Assembly (NCBI RefSeq): GCF_001705235.1
Contig: NZ_MCGV01000001.1
Coordinates: 992,001-1,056,000, forward strand
DNA: 64,000 nucleotides
Source of the DNA: Clostridium pasteurianum
Lineage (GTDB): Bacteria > Bacillota > Clostridia > Clostridiales > Clostridiaceae
Direction: 5' to 3'
Under the pieces are notes generated by a model. That model saw nothing but the letters and a program-made list of their open reading frames with translations, had not been told where the DNA came from and did not search any database. The translations under genes were made by a program, and so were the position numbers. This document shows positions 1 to 13,176 of the stretch, piece after piece. Each line of letters starts with the position of its first letter. Position 1 is the first letter of the stretch.

Positions 1-653
1 ACTCCTAACCCCAATGTGTCACAAGCTCTTATCTTTACTTGTATTCCATATTGTTTTGAAAGCTCCATAAGTTTATTCACAAGCGGAACCACAAATCCAA
101 AGAAATCAGCTCTAGTAATATCTTCAAGATGGCATCTAGGAATTATGCCATTTGAAAGAGCCTCCTCAACTATTTCTATATACATTTCGTAGGTTTGTCT
201 TCTATTCATTTTTAGCTTCTTAAAAATATGATAATCTGAACATGACATCAAAATTCCAGTTTCCTCTACTCCTGTATCTTTTACAAGCTTAAAGTCATTT
301 TTATTTGCCCTTATCCATGTAGTTATCTGTGGAAATTTATAACCTCTATTCATACATTCAATTAAGGCTTCTCTATCCCTATTTGTATACAAGAAAAATT
401 CAGTTTGTCTTATAACACCTGTATTATTATCTAATTTATGCAAATAATCAAAGATATTAATTATTTGTTCAACTGTAAAAGGAGTCATAGACTGCTGACC
501 ATCTCTAAAAGTTGTATCTGTTATCCATATATCATCTGGTATATCTACTTTAATGTCACTACCATCAAACTTAATTTGTGGAACATCATGATATGGAAAG
601 ATATCTCTATACAAATTAGCTTTGTCAACATCCTTCAACTTCAACTCTTCCAT
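1..653 (-). CDS. HMGL-like pyruvate carboxyltransferase family protein (partial, C-terminus outside window)
   Basis: Open reading frame that runs off the left edge; 217 N-terminal residues are visible. Residues about 45-53 read TDTTFRDGQ and a later segment reads RACDTLGLG. These are the metal-binding and catalytic loop and a downstream strand of the DRE-TIM metallolyase barrel (isopropylmalate synthase, homocitrate synthase, Re-citrate synthase). The start ATG at 653 has AGGAAGTG a few bases upstream. Enzymes of this family condense an acyl-CoA with a 2-oxo acid. Which substrate is used cannot be told from the N-terminal half: Re-citrate synthase of clostridia and a 2-isopropylmalate synthase paralogue are both possible. 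It is transcribed away from its right-hand neighbour. Confidence 0.75.
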   Translation of the reverse strand, partial: MEELKLKDVDKANLYRDIFPYHDVPQIKFDGSDIKVDIPDDIWITDTTFRDGQQSMTPFTVEQIINIFDYLHKLDNNTGVIRQTEFFLYTNRDREALIECMNRGYKFPQITTWIRANKNDFKLVKDTGVEETGILMSCSDYHIFKKLKMNRRQTYEMYIEIVEEALSNGIIPRCHLEDITRADFFGFVVPLVNKLMELSKQYGIQVKIRACDTLGLG

Positions 654-962
654 AAAATCACTTCCTAATACAAAAATTTAAAATGATTTTTATTTTTTCA
701 ATCCTTCATATTTCAATAAATAGAATTATTTATAATAATGAATTCATTTTGCATAAATTTGCATTTATCCTTTGTAAGCCCCCTATTTATTAGTGCTATG
801 CAGAAAAATCATTTATGAATATAATATATTTTAACATATTAAAATATTATTTTCAATTAAATATTGCTTGTTTTTGAATAAATGTATGATTTAAATTTCA
901 TATTTTAAATTTCTTTTTAAAGCTAATGCTAATTCATTAACTTTCAGCCTATAATATAAATA
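654..962. other. AT-rich intergenic leader, no gene seen
   Basis: About 310 bases between the partial HMGL gene and the terminator of the next gene. Two copies of TTTGCAT lie 10 bases apart at 748-754 and 758-764 (ATGCAAA on the coding strand). No convincing ORF, RNA gene or strong sigma-A promoter was recognised, although the promoter of the HMGL gene must lie here or further right. Confidence 0.4.
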
Positions 963-998
963 AAAAGTTAGCGTATTACATATATTACGCTAACTTTT
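963..998 (-). terminator. Rho-independent terminator of the 1006-1470 gene
   Basis: A 13-bp perfect stem (963-975 with 986-998, core AGTTAGCGTA) and a 10-base loop, followed on the minus strand by a T-run. It starts 8 bases after the stop codon of the coiled-coil gene. Confidence 0.8.
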
Positions 999-1005
999 AT
1001 AACTA

Positions 1006-1470
1006 TTACTTATTATCGCTCGTCTTTTCAACTATTCTAAATTGAATTTTTATATTTTTTTCATTCATTCTTATGACAATAAGACTGTACTCATTTTCTG
1101 ATATCAAAATTCTTATTAGTCCACTTACATTTTCATCAAATTCATGTATTAAATTTCCCGAGAAGCTTTGAATATAAATAATCCCTTTTTGATCTTTAAA
1201 ATATAAATTATCCCATTCTCTTATGTTTAAATTACTATTTCGAATTTTAAACACAATCCCCTTTTCTTTTGCTTCCCCTAAAAGCATTCCGTAACGATTA
1301 TTCAATATTGCATTTTTTAATCTTTCTTTTTCTAAAATTTTTTCATATTCTTTATTTTCTTTGTTCATCTTTTCTATAGAATCTTCAAGCATAATAATTT
1401 TTTCTTCTAAAGACTTGTTTTCATTTTCCTTTTGTTCTAAGAATTTATTTACAATCTTATTTTCATCCAT
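1006..1470 (-). CDS. Hypothetical protein, N-terminal coiled coil
   Basis: 154 residues, family not recognised. Residues about 10-60 are rich in Lys and Glu with heptad-like spacing and look like a coiled coil. The C-terminal half (about 65-150) alternates hydrophobic and charged residues like a small beta-rich domain. No signal peptide or membrane segment. The ATG at 1470 has AAAGGAGA upstream. It is divergent from the next small coiled-coil gene, with about 70 bases between them, so the two may share a control region. No function can be assigned. Confidence 0.65.
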   Translation of the reverse strand: MDENKIVNKFLEQKENENKSLEEKIIMLEDSIEKMNKENKEYEKILEKERLKNAILNNRYGMLLGEAKEKGIVFKIRNSNLNIREWDNLYFKDQKGIIYIQSFSGNLIHEFDENVSGLIRILISENEYSLIVIRMNEKNIKIQFRIVEKTSDNK

Positions 1471-1539
1471 AAATTTCTCCTTTATTAATTATGATTATAA
1501 TATTATAATAAACGTATATATATGAGAAAGGGTGATATT

Positions 1540-1836
1540 ATGGCTAATCCACTTAACAAATTTTTAAAAATCACAAACGATAAAACAAATAATGTTGCTC
1601 AAAGAATTAAACTCACTTCTGAGAAAACAATTCTTATTAATGAAATGTATTCTGAATTAATAAATAAGAAAAAAGAAAAAATAGATGAATTAGATAAAAA
1701 ATTAAGCTTATTAAACAAAAATAATATAAATTACAAAAAAGACATAGACGAATTAGTCGAAAAAAACAATTCCTTAAAATTAAAAATAAATTCAATAGAA
1801 TCACTTTTAATTGAAAATATAAATACTATAGATTAA
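1540..1836 (+). CDS. Small coiled-coil hypothetical protein
   Basis: 98 residues if started at ATG 1540, which is preceded at the right distance by GAAAGGGTGAT. An in-frame ATG at 1522 would put this ribosome binding site inside the gene, so 1540 is preferred. Almost the whole chain from about residue 30 is a Lys/Glu/Asn-rich coiled coil with Leu/Ile heptads. No known domain is recognised. Divergent from the other coiled-coil gene; a role as its partner is only a guess from position. Confidence 0.6.
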   Translation: MANPLNKFLKITNDKTNNVAQRIKLTSEKTILINEMYSELINKKKEKIDELDKKLSLLNKNNINYKKDIDELVEKNNSLKLKINSIESLLIENINTID

Positions 1837-1891
1837 TTATACTAAAAAACATAATTACATTTCCATTAAAAACACTAAATTTTTTAATAAT

Positions 1892-1926
1892 AAAAATAGA
1901 CTTTAAATATTCTAAAGTCTATTTTT
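1892..1926. terminator. Bidirectional terminator between convergent genes
   Basis: A 14-bp perfect inverted repeat (core AATAGACTTTA) with a 7-base loop. A-runs and T-runs sit on both sides, so it can serve both the + strand coiled-coil gene and the - strand membrane protein gene. Confidence 0.8.
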
Positions 1927-1935
1927 GTTATTTTA

Positions 1936-3660
1936 TTAATTTCTATAATGATTTTTAATTAAATCCCTAGCTGAAATAAATATACTAGAAAAAGTAAACA
2001 TAAGTATTAGCCAATAACTTGGCGCCAAATACATTGAATACTGCATAAATATAGAACAAACATCCGTATAAGATATTAGAGCTAAACGAAGTATATAACT
2101 TAAAAATATACCAGTTAAAATTAGCCATTCATCAAATAAAGAATTTTTTTTACTTTTTCTACTTAAAATCAAACGTAAAGTAATATAAATATATCCTAGG
2201 CAACCAATTATAAACAAGAAAGAATTTATTTTGTAATAAATTAAACTTATTTTATTAGTTATACGCATCTTAATTTGTCTGCTTGGTATACTATCTGCTT
2301 TATTATAGGCAATATTATTTGTTACATATTCAAGATTTCTTATTTCCTGATCATTTCCTATGCTAGTTATATTATTTTGAAATAAAGGTATAATTGTTTT
2401 GTTATATTTTTTGTCTACCTGAAGAGTCTCAACAAGACTTTCTTGGTCAGTATTATAATACTGTCCCATATGTACAGTGGTTTTAAATGTTTCATAAAAT
2501 GATTTCATAAAAGGAACTATATACCTATTATCCCATGGGGACTCAAACATAAAAATATATCCACCTCGTGTTTTAAGCTTTCCTGATTTTATAGCATCCT
2601 CTATTTCATCAGCAGATTTCTTGTAAAATTCCTGACTTGATTTTCCATCCTTCAATCCATACCACTGAACACTATCAATAACCGCCCATGCAAGCATTGA
2701 ACAAGATGCATTTCCTCCTGGCTGAGTAGCTATAAATGGATGAGCTTCTAAAGTCTTCTTTAATTTAGAAAAAGTAGGCGATACCTTATATGCTTTTTCT
2801 CTAGTTGATTTTGGAACAGGTACATCCGGAATCCACTTATCAGGTTTTATTATAGTCAATTCTTTAAACAACTTAGGTAAATATCCTCCGGTATATTCAT
2901 TAGTCATAAATACCCCATAATGCCTATAATTTATAGTTGAAACCACTAATATACTAACAGCTAAAAAAATTGGCGTTACTGTGAGGGATAAAATTTTTTT
3001 TATCTTTATCTTCTTATCTTCTTTTTTGTCTAAAAATATAAATATCGCAGTTACTAAAAGTGCCACAACAACAAAAGGTGCTACCCATGGAGAATCTTCT
3101 CTAGCAAGCCATGTTGCTGATAAAAAAAAGCCTGATGCTAAACTATACCATAATATTTTATTATACGATTCATTTCTATTTAAATATATTGCTATAATTA
3201 ATGAAAATAAAATTACTACTAAATAGCTATATATAGAATCTCTATATGCCCTTTGAAATGTCCATGAAGCAGATGCTATTGGATTAAACATTAATATTGT
3301 ATAAATTATAGCTAAAGCATTTCTATTTGGTATTATTTTTTTAATGGATACTATAAAAGTCACAGAAGCCGCAAAACACATTAATACATTTGAAAAAATA
3401 AACGGTAAGCCAACTTTATGTATTAAATCTAAATATAATGGAAAAGTTATTCCTTTAGCAAGTATATACTGATCAAATCTGCCAAGCCAATTTCCTGATA
3501 TAAGGTTAGCAGCATTTTTAATCATCATACCATCATCATAGTGATTATCTCCAAAAGTCCATACTCTAACTCCTGTTGATAATATAAGTCTTATTAATAA
3601 AATAAAAAAAACATATGCAATAAAAATTTTCTTCTTCTCAATATGTCTTTTCATATTCAT
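1936..3660 (-). CDS. Polytopic membrane protein, GT-C-type glycosyltransferase-like
   Basis: 574 residues. About ten hydrophobic segments, the first at residues 13-30, follow a basic N-terminus. The first outside loop carries DNHYDDGMM, an acidic motif at the place where GT-C (GT39/PMT-like) transferases hold their catalytic Asp. A long hydrophilic loop of about 190 residues lies between the middle and last membrane segments. This architecture fits a lipid-phosphate-sugar-dependent glycosyltransferase acting on the outer face of the membrane, but no subfamily or substrate is recognised. AAAGGAAC precedes ATG 3660; the ATG two codons later is an alternative start. Confidence 0.6.
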   Translation of the reverse strand: MNMKRHIEKKKIFIAYVFFILLIRLILSTGVRVWTFGDNHYDDGMMIKNAANLISGNWLGRFDQYILAKGITFPLYLDLIHKVGLPFIFSNVLMCFAASVTFIVSIKKIIPNRNALAIIYTILMFNPIASASWTFQRAYRDSIYSYLVVILFSLIIAIYLNRNESYNKILWYSLASGFFLSATWLAREDSPWVAPFVVVALLVTAIFIFLDKKEDKKIKIKKILSLTVTPIFLAVSILVVSTINYRHYGVFMTNEYTGGYLPKLFKELTIIKPDKWIPDVPVPKSTREKAYKVSPTFSKLKKTLEAHPFIATQPGGNASCSMLAWAVIDSVQWYGLKDGKSSQEFYKKSADEIEDAIKSGKLKTRGGYIFMFESPWDNRYIVPFMKSFYETFKTTVHMGQYYNTDQESLVETLQVDKKYNKTIIPLFQNNITSIGNDQEIRNLEYVTNNIAYNKADSIPSRQIKMRITNKISLIYYKINSFLFIIGCLGYIYITLRLILSRKSKKNSLFDEWLILTGIFLSYILRLALISYTDVCSIFMQYSMYLAPSYWLILMFTFSSIFISARDLIKNHYRN

Positions 3661-3748
3661 AAACTAGTTCCTTTCATAATATATAACTATTAAATTTCTT
3701 TTTTAGTAGTTATATTCAATAATGCTCTAATTAATATTATCACTTATA

Positions 3749-4471
3749 CTAGCTTTTAATTTTCTGAACTTCTTTGTAAATTTTGTCATGAAGAATATCT
3801 GACAATTTAGATTTCTCACTTCTATCAAGCTCCTTAATATCTATAGGTTCCAATATGGACATATTTATAACTCCAGATCTAATCTTACCACCCACATCCT
3901 CAAAAAGTTTATATGCACCATCAATTGCGATTGGAACAACTACAGCATTCGCTTTAGTAGCCAATTTTAAACTTCCTTTTTTAAATTCTCCCATATTGCT
4001 ACTTTTGCTTCTTGTACCTTCTGGAAATATTGCCATAGAATATCCCTTATCTAAATTTTCCACACCTTCATTTATAGCCATAAGCGATTTACGTATATCA
4101 TTTCTATCTATAAATACACAATGCATCATTTTCATCCAACCACTTACAATTTTTATTTTTAAGATTTCCCTCTTAGCTATAAAACCAATTTGCTTATCAA
4201 TAATTCCCATTATAGCCAAAAAATCGAGATTACTTTGATGATTTGAAATAAATACGCATGTACCTTCAGGTATATTCTCTAATCCTTTTACGTTCACTTT
4301 AATCCCAATAACCTTAAGAATATGCTTAGACCACTTAAAAACTACATTATGAACTGCTTCTTCATATTCTTTTTCACTTTTAATTTTCTTTATATGATTA
4401 AGTTTTATTTTAAAAAATAAAGTTTTAATCATATAAAACACAAAATATATGTATAAAAAAATCCAACGCAT
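3749..4471 (-). CDS. plsC: 1-acyl-sn-glycerol-3-phosphate acyltransferase (PlsC family)
   Basis: 240 residues from ATG 4471, preceded by AAGGAG. The open frame runs further upstream into the tRNA and 5S genes, but that extension is not coding. An N-terminal hydrophobic anchor (about 2-20) is followed by the acyltransferase signature NHQSNLDF (HX4D catalytic motif) and by FPEGTRSK, which binds the glycerol phosphate. This enzyme makes phosphatidic acid at the inner face of the membrane. It follows tRNA-Asn of the rrn operon by 73 bases with no hairpin terminator between, so some read-through from rrn is possible. A TTGACG hexamer in the gap could be part of its own promoter. Confidence 0.88.
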   Translation of the reverse strand: MRWIFLYIYFVFYMIKTLFFKIKLNHIKKIKSEKEYEEAVHNVVFKWSKHILKVIGIKVNVKGLENIPEGTCVFISNHQSNLDFLAIMGIIDKQIGFIAKREILKIKIVSGWMKMMHCVFIDRNDIRKSLMAINEGVENLDKGYSMAIFPEGTRSKSSNMGEFKKGSLKLATKANAVVVPIAIDGAYKLFEDVGGKIRSGVINMSILEPIDIKELDRSEKSKLSDILHDKIYKEVQKIKS

Positions 4472-4543
4472 AATTATACTCCTTTTTAATACATCTCTTC
4501 TATGTATAGCATATAATATAATAAATTTCGTCAAAAAATAAAA

Positions 4544-4618
4544 TGGCTCCGCGAAAAGGATTCGAACCTTCAACCTATCGGTTAACAGCCGAGTGCTCCA
4601 CCGTTGAGCTATCGCGGA
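4544..4618 (-). tRNA. tRNA-Asn (anticodon GTT)
   Basis: 75 nt with encoded CCA. The acceptor arm TCCGCGA pairs with TCGCGGA, the discriminator is G, the anticodon loop reads CTGTTAACC and the T-loop GGTTCGAATCC. It lies just downstream of 5S and is probably part of the rrn transcript. Confidence 0.95.
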
Positions 4619-4626
4619 ATACATTC

Positions 4627-4744
4627 TACCCGGCAATGACCTACTCTCCCACAGGGCAACCCCTGCAGTACCATCGGCGCTTTGGTTCTTAACCTTCGTG
4701 TTCGGTATGGGAACGGGTGTTGCAACCAAGCTATGATCACCGGA
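4627..4744 (-). rRNA. rrf: 5S ribosomal RNA
   Basis: About 117 nt between tRNA-Asn and 23S. The minus strand contains the typical 5S segments CCCGTTCCCATACCGAACACG and GGGAGAGTAGG, with complementary ends. Exact ends are estimated. Confidence 0.93.
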
Positions 4745-4780
4745 TTTACATTTTGTTTTTGAAAGTCAATCTTTCTACTC

Positions 4781-4849
4781 AACTACTAACTTCCACATGT
4801 ACCATAATACTTTGAAGCTAGTATTTTGGAACAAGTACAAGTTAAGTTT
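4781..4849. repeat. Spacer repeat, copy in the 23S-5S spacer
   Basis: About 69 bases that are roughly 80% identical, by hand alignment, to 11586-11654 upstream of uppP. Shared blocks include CCATAAT, CTTTGA, GCTAG and TTAAGTTTC. Function unknown. Confidence 0.55.
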
Positions 4850-4868
4850 CGTAAAGAAACTTGTATAT

Positions 4869-7908
<3,040 letters not shown>

Positions 7909-7911
7909 ACA

Positions 7912-7988
<77 letters not shown>

Positions 7989-8005
7989 ATGAGAATTAAG
8001 CTCTC

Positions 8006-9782
<1,777 letters not shown>

Positions 9783-9819
9783 CAAAGTTCAATTCTTCGC
9801 TGCACTTGACAGCTTTTAT

Positions 9820-9848
9820 ATAATATCATTTATCAAAAATTTTGTCAA
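9820..9848 (-). promoter_or_regulatory. Strong sigma-A promoter of the rrn operon
   Basis: On the minus strand TTGACA (9848-9843), a 17-base spacer, then TATTAT (9825-9820), about 250 bases before mature 16S. This consensus-like pair is typical of rRNA promoters. The rest of 9572-10011 is leader RNA and AT-rich sequence with no gene seen. Confidence 0.85.
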
Positions 9849-10011
9849 CATTTATTTTAAAAATCTTTAAATATTTTTAGAATTTTGCTAAATATTGTTA
9901 CCCCCCCATCATAAAAATCACCCACAAAGATCATAATTATAATCCTTCACCTTAAAAACACTACTTTAAAACAATACTCAGTATTAACATATCAATAAAG
10001 GGTTAATTTTT

Positions 10012-10461
10012 TTAACCTATCTTATATATATTATTTAATTCATCTGTATCTTTTTTATCATATTTACCATTTATAAAGTCCTTTACCGTTTCGTGAAGTT
10101 GAACATAAAAACCTTGTCTATCACTTACTCTATTCTTTTTAAATAAATTTTCCGCAGGATCATCACCCAATATTATATTCCATTCTTCTCGGTCAAGATA
10201 TTTTTTATATCGATCGTATTCCCCTTCCTCTACTCTTTCATAATATTCACCATCATAAAATAAAATTATTTCGCCATCATCAACCATTATCTTTTTTACA
10301 AGACTACAAACTGGGAATGCCCATTTATCTGATACAATTATAACCATAAGCTTTTCATTTTCTTTAACTAATTTTGTACATTGAATTTTTTCCATACCTA
10401 TATTATTTCTTACCCATTTATTTTCTTTAATAATATCCTCTATAACCTCTGAATAATCCAT
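10012..10461 (-). CDS. Hypothetical protein
   Basis: 149 residues, soluble, acidic and rich in Tyr and Trp; no signal peptide or membrane segment. The family is not recognised. A short beta-rich middle part (about 30-75) is followed by a charged, probably helical C-terminus. ATG 10461 has AAAGGAGC upstream. It is a single gene between the rrn promoter region and the uppP terminator, reading toward rrn. Confidence 0.6.
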   Translation of the reverse strand: MDYSEVIEDIIKENKWVRNNIGMEKIQCTKLVKENEKLMVIIVSDKWAFPVCSLVKKIMVDDGEIILFYDGEYYERVEEGEYDRYKKYLDREEWNIILGDDPAENLFKKNRVSDRQGFYVQLHETVKDFINGKYDKKDTDELNNIYKIG

Positions 10462-10535
10462 TATTTCAGCTCCTTTTTTCTTAATTGTATAAAATTATTA
10501 TTATCTGTTCTTCAAATTTTATGCAAAAAATAAAA

Positions 10536-10573
10536 AATGCTAGCTTACATAGAATATCACATAAGCTAGTATT
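10536..10573 (-). terminator. Rho-independent terminator of uppP
   Basis: A 12-bp stem with one G-T pair (core CTAGCTTA with TAAGCTAG) and a 14-base loop, followed on the minus strand by TTTTTTATTTTTT. Confidence 0.8.
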
Positions 10574-10591
10574 CAAAATTCCATATTAACT

Positions 10592-11515
10592 TTAACTTAT
10601 TACTTTTGTAAAACCAAGTATTAAAACTGTTACTCCAAGAACTAACCTATAAACTGCAAATATTCGCATTGGTCGCTTTTTAAGGAAATTTATAAATTTA
10701 TCTACAACTATTAATGCAACTACAAAAGCAACTACAAATCCTACTGCTAGTCCTATTATCTGAATATTTGAAAGCACTAAAGTATTCTTTATTAAAAATA
10801 GTAGCGAAGCTCCAAACATCATTGGAATTGCCAAAAAAAATGAAAATTCTGCACCAGCAACTGTTGACAAACCAACTATCCATGCACCTATTATTGTAGA
10901 AGCCGATCTTGACATTCCTGGCCACAATGCAAGACATTGAAAGCATCCAACTATAAATGCCTGTTTTAAAGTTATGTCGTCTACATTTCTAATTTTAGCT
11001 TTCCTTCTATACTTATTTTCTGCATAAATCATCCACACAGCTCCAATCAAAAGGGCTGCTGCTACTGGAAGAGGATAAAACAGTACTTTATCAATTTTCT
11101 TTTGAAAAGGCAATCCAATTACTATAGCTGGTATACATGCAATTACTATATTTGCCCAAAATTTAAATCCAGGCATTGTCCTGTAACCTTTAGTGAAAAA
11201 TTCACCAATTATTCCTACCCCTGAACTCTCATGCTCTTTCATAGACGGAAATAAATTTGACGGTTTAAGGGCAGATGATATTTTTTTCCAATATAGAACT
11301 ACAATTGCAAGTATCGCTCCAAGTTGTATTATTACTTCAAACATATGTATATATTCTGCACTATATAAAGCTGCAGGTTTTGTACCATCCTTGAAACCTA
11401 TTATACTTCCTAAAATTATCATATGACCTGTTGAAGATACTGGTAAAAATTCTGTAATTCCTTCAATAATTCCTTCCAGAACTGTTTTAAATATAAAGAT
11501 TAAGTTTGTATACAT
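10592..11515 (-). CDS. uppP: Undecaprenyl-diphosphatase
   Basis: 307 residues with about eight membrane segments. The N-terminal signature EGITEFLPVSSTGHM and the later PGMSRSASTI are the two catalytic motifs of the BacA/UppP family. The enzyme dephosphorylates undecaprenyl diphosphate so that the carrier lipid can be reused in peptidoglycan and glycan synthesis; it also gives low-level bacitracin resistance. The length is a little above the usual 265-280 because of a longer loop around residues 80-110. ATG 11515 has AAAGGAGA upstream. Divergent from murT-gatD, another lipid II pathway. Confidence 0.95.
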   Translation of the reverse strand: MYTNLIFIFKTVLEGIIEGITEFLPVSSTGHMIILGSIIGFKDGTKPAALYSAEYIHMFEVIIQLGAILAIVVLYWKKISSALKPSNLFPSMKEHESSGVGIIGEFFTKGYRTMPGFKFWANIVIACIPAIVIGLPFQKKIDKVLFYPLPVAAALLIGAVWMIYAENKYRRKAKIRNVDDITLKQAFIVGCFQCLALWPGMSRSASTIIGAWIVGLSTVAGAEFSFFLAIPMMFGASLLFLIKNTLVLSNIQIIGLAVGFVVAFVVALIVVDKFINFLKKRPMRIFAVYRLVLGVTVLILGFTKVIS

Positions 11516-11585
11516 TACTTGTCTCCTTTCGGCTAATATAAGAACTCGATTTGTAGAAGTACACAGAGTTTATGGTTCACAGTTT

Positions 11586-11654
11586 AACTATTAAGTTATA
11601 CATGCGCCATAATGCTTTGATGCTAGCCTTTTAGAACACGTATAATTTAAGTTT
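11586..11654. repeat. Spacer repeat, copy upstream of uppP
   Basis: Same orientation and about 80% identity with 4781-4849 in the 23S-5S spacer. Around it, TGGTTCAC (about 11570) and ATGAACCAT (about 11660) form imperfect inverted ends. The rest of 11516-11799 is AT-rich and must hold the uppP and murT promoters. Confidence 0.5.
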
Positions 11655-11814
11655 CACATTATGAACCATTTAATTATACTATTTTTATTAAATTATTAAA
11701 ATAGTATTTTGTATTTTTAATAATTTCTTAAAATTAGCATAATAAAAAATAACCTTATATTGATGTAAATATAGAAAATATGTATTATAATAATAAACAT
11801 TGGAGGTGTTCAAA

Positions 11815-13161
11815 ATTAATATAAGAAGTTTTTTTAGCATAATTATTTCAAAAACAATAATAAATATATCTAGCAAACTTTTCAAGGGAGGAACGAATTT
11901 TCCAGGTAGAGTTGCTTTAAAACTAGATAAAGACATTCTCTCTACTGTGACCAAAAACTACAATATAATCTTTATAACAGGAACTAATGGCAAAACAACT
12001 ACTACAAATTTAATTTACAGCATAATAAAAGCCAGTGGTAAAAAAGTCATAACTAATAACACTGGAGCAAATTTGAAACCTGGAATAACTTCATGCTTCA
12101 TAAAAAATTTTAAATTTTATGATTCTGAAGAAAAGTATGCAGTTATTGAAATAGATGAAGCTAACTTAAAATTTTTGACCGAATATACAAAGCCAAAAGC
12201 CATAATTATAACTAATTTATTTAGGGATCAACTCGATAGATATGGTGAAGTTTACACAACACTTTTAAAAATAATGGATGGAGTTAAAAAAGTTCCTAAT
12301 TCTACCCTTATATTGAATGGTGATGAATCCTTACTTGGAAACTTAGATGTCCCTAACAAAAAATTGTATTATGGTTTCAATTGCCCTGTTAATTCAGAAA
12401 ATAAAATAAGTGTAAATGCAGATGCAAAGTTCTGTATAAACTGCAAACATCCCTATGAATATGAGTTTATAACTTATAATCACTTAGGAAAATTCTTCTG
12501 CAGTAACTGCGGCTACAAGAGACCCGAATTAAATTATTACATAAGTAGTATAAAAGGACTTGATCCATCTGGTTCTTCTATTTCTATAAATGGCTCTGAC
12601 TTTTATTTAAATCAACCTGGAGTGTATAATATCTACAATGCTCTTTGTGCATATTCAGCAGCAAAATTCTTAAATGTAGATGACAAAATAATATTTGAAG
12701 CTCTAAAAAATTCTAAAAGCAGCTTCGGAAGACAGGAATCCATAAATATAAATGGAAAAGATGTAAAAATAATTTTAGTAAAAAATCCAGCTGGTTACGA
12801 TGAAGCAATTAAGACCATATCTCTTGACAAACGTGAAATAAGTTTATCGATCTTACTAAACGATAATTACGCTGACGGACGTGACGTTTCGTGGATATGG
12901 GATGTTAACTTTGAAAAACTAAGTACTTTAAATGTTAACAAAGTTTTAGTTTCAGGTATAAGATTATATGACATGGCAGTACGTCTAAAGGTAGCAGGCT
13001 TAGATAATAATAAATTTGAACTAAAAAACAATTTTGAAGAGCTTCTTTCAGGAATGGAAAACTGTGGTGGAGAGATCATATATGTGTTAGCTACATATAC
13101 AGCAATGATAGACCTTAGAAAATTCCTTTATTCAAAAGGCTTTATTAAAAAACTTTGGTAA
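11815..13161 (+). CDS. murT: Lipid II isoglutaminyl synthase, MurT subunit
   Basis: About 449 residues. TGTNGKTTTTN (about residue 50) is the Mur-ligase ATP loop. A four-Cys ribbon (CINC ... CSNC, roughly residues 200-225) lies in the central domain, and DNYADGRD in the C-terminal part matches the conserved DNxAD region of MurT. With GatD it amidates D-Glu of lipid II to D-isoGln. The start is unusual: GGAGGTG at 11802-11808 is itself inside the frame opened by TTG 11800, so initiation probably occurs after it. The codon at the proper distance is ATT 11815, giving (M)NIRSFF. TTG 11800 and GTG 11806 lack a ribosome binding site. Stop is followed directly by gatD. Confidence 0.9.
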   Translation: MNIRSFFSIIISKTIINISSKLFKGGTNFPGRVALKLDKDILSTVTKNYNIIFITGTNGKTTTTNLIYSIIKASGKKVITNNTGANLKPGITSCFIKNFKFYDSEEKYAVIEIDEANLKFLTEYTKPKAIIITNLFRDQLDRYGEVYTTLLKIMDGVKKVPNSTLILNGDESLLGNLDVPNKKLYYGFNCPVNSENKISVNADAKFCINCKHPYEYEFITYNHLGKFFCSNCGYKRPELNYYISSIKGLDPSGSSISINGSDFYLNQPGVYNIYNALCAYSAAKFLNVDDKIIFEALKNSKSSFGRQESININGKDVKIILVKNPAGYDEAIKTISLDKREISLSILLNDNYADGRDVSWIWDVNFEKLSTLNVNKVLVSGIRLYDMAVRLKVAGLDNNKFELKNNFEELLSGMENCGGEIIYVLATYTAMIDLRKFLYSKGFIKKLW

Positions 13162-13176
13162 TTGGTGGTGAAAAAA

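Noticed and set aside
9850-9935. Short minus-strand frame of about 25 codons before the rrn promoter, near a run of seven G
   Set aside because: Too short, no clear ribosome binding site, and nothing conserved to support a leader peptide.
10000-10018. GGTTAA-N5-TTAACC after the 10012-10461 gene as a terminator
   Set aside because: Six-base AT-rich stem overlapping the stop codon and no T-run; too weak.
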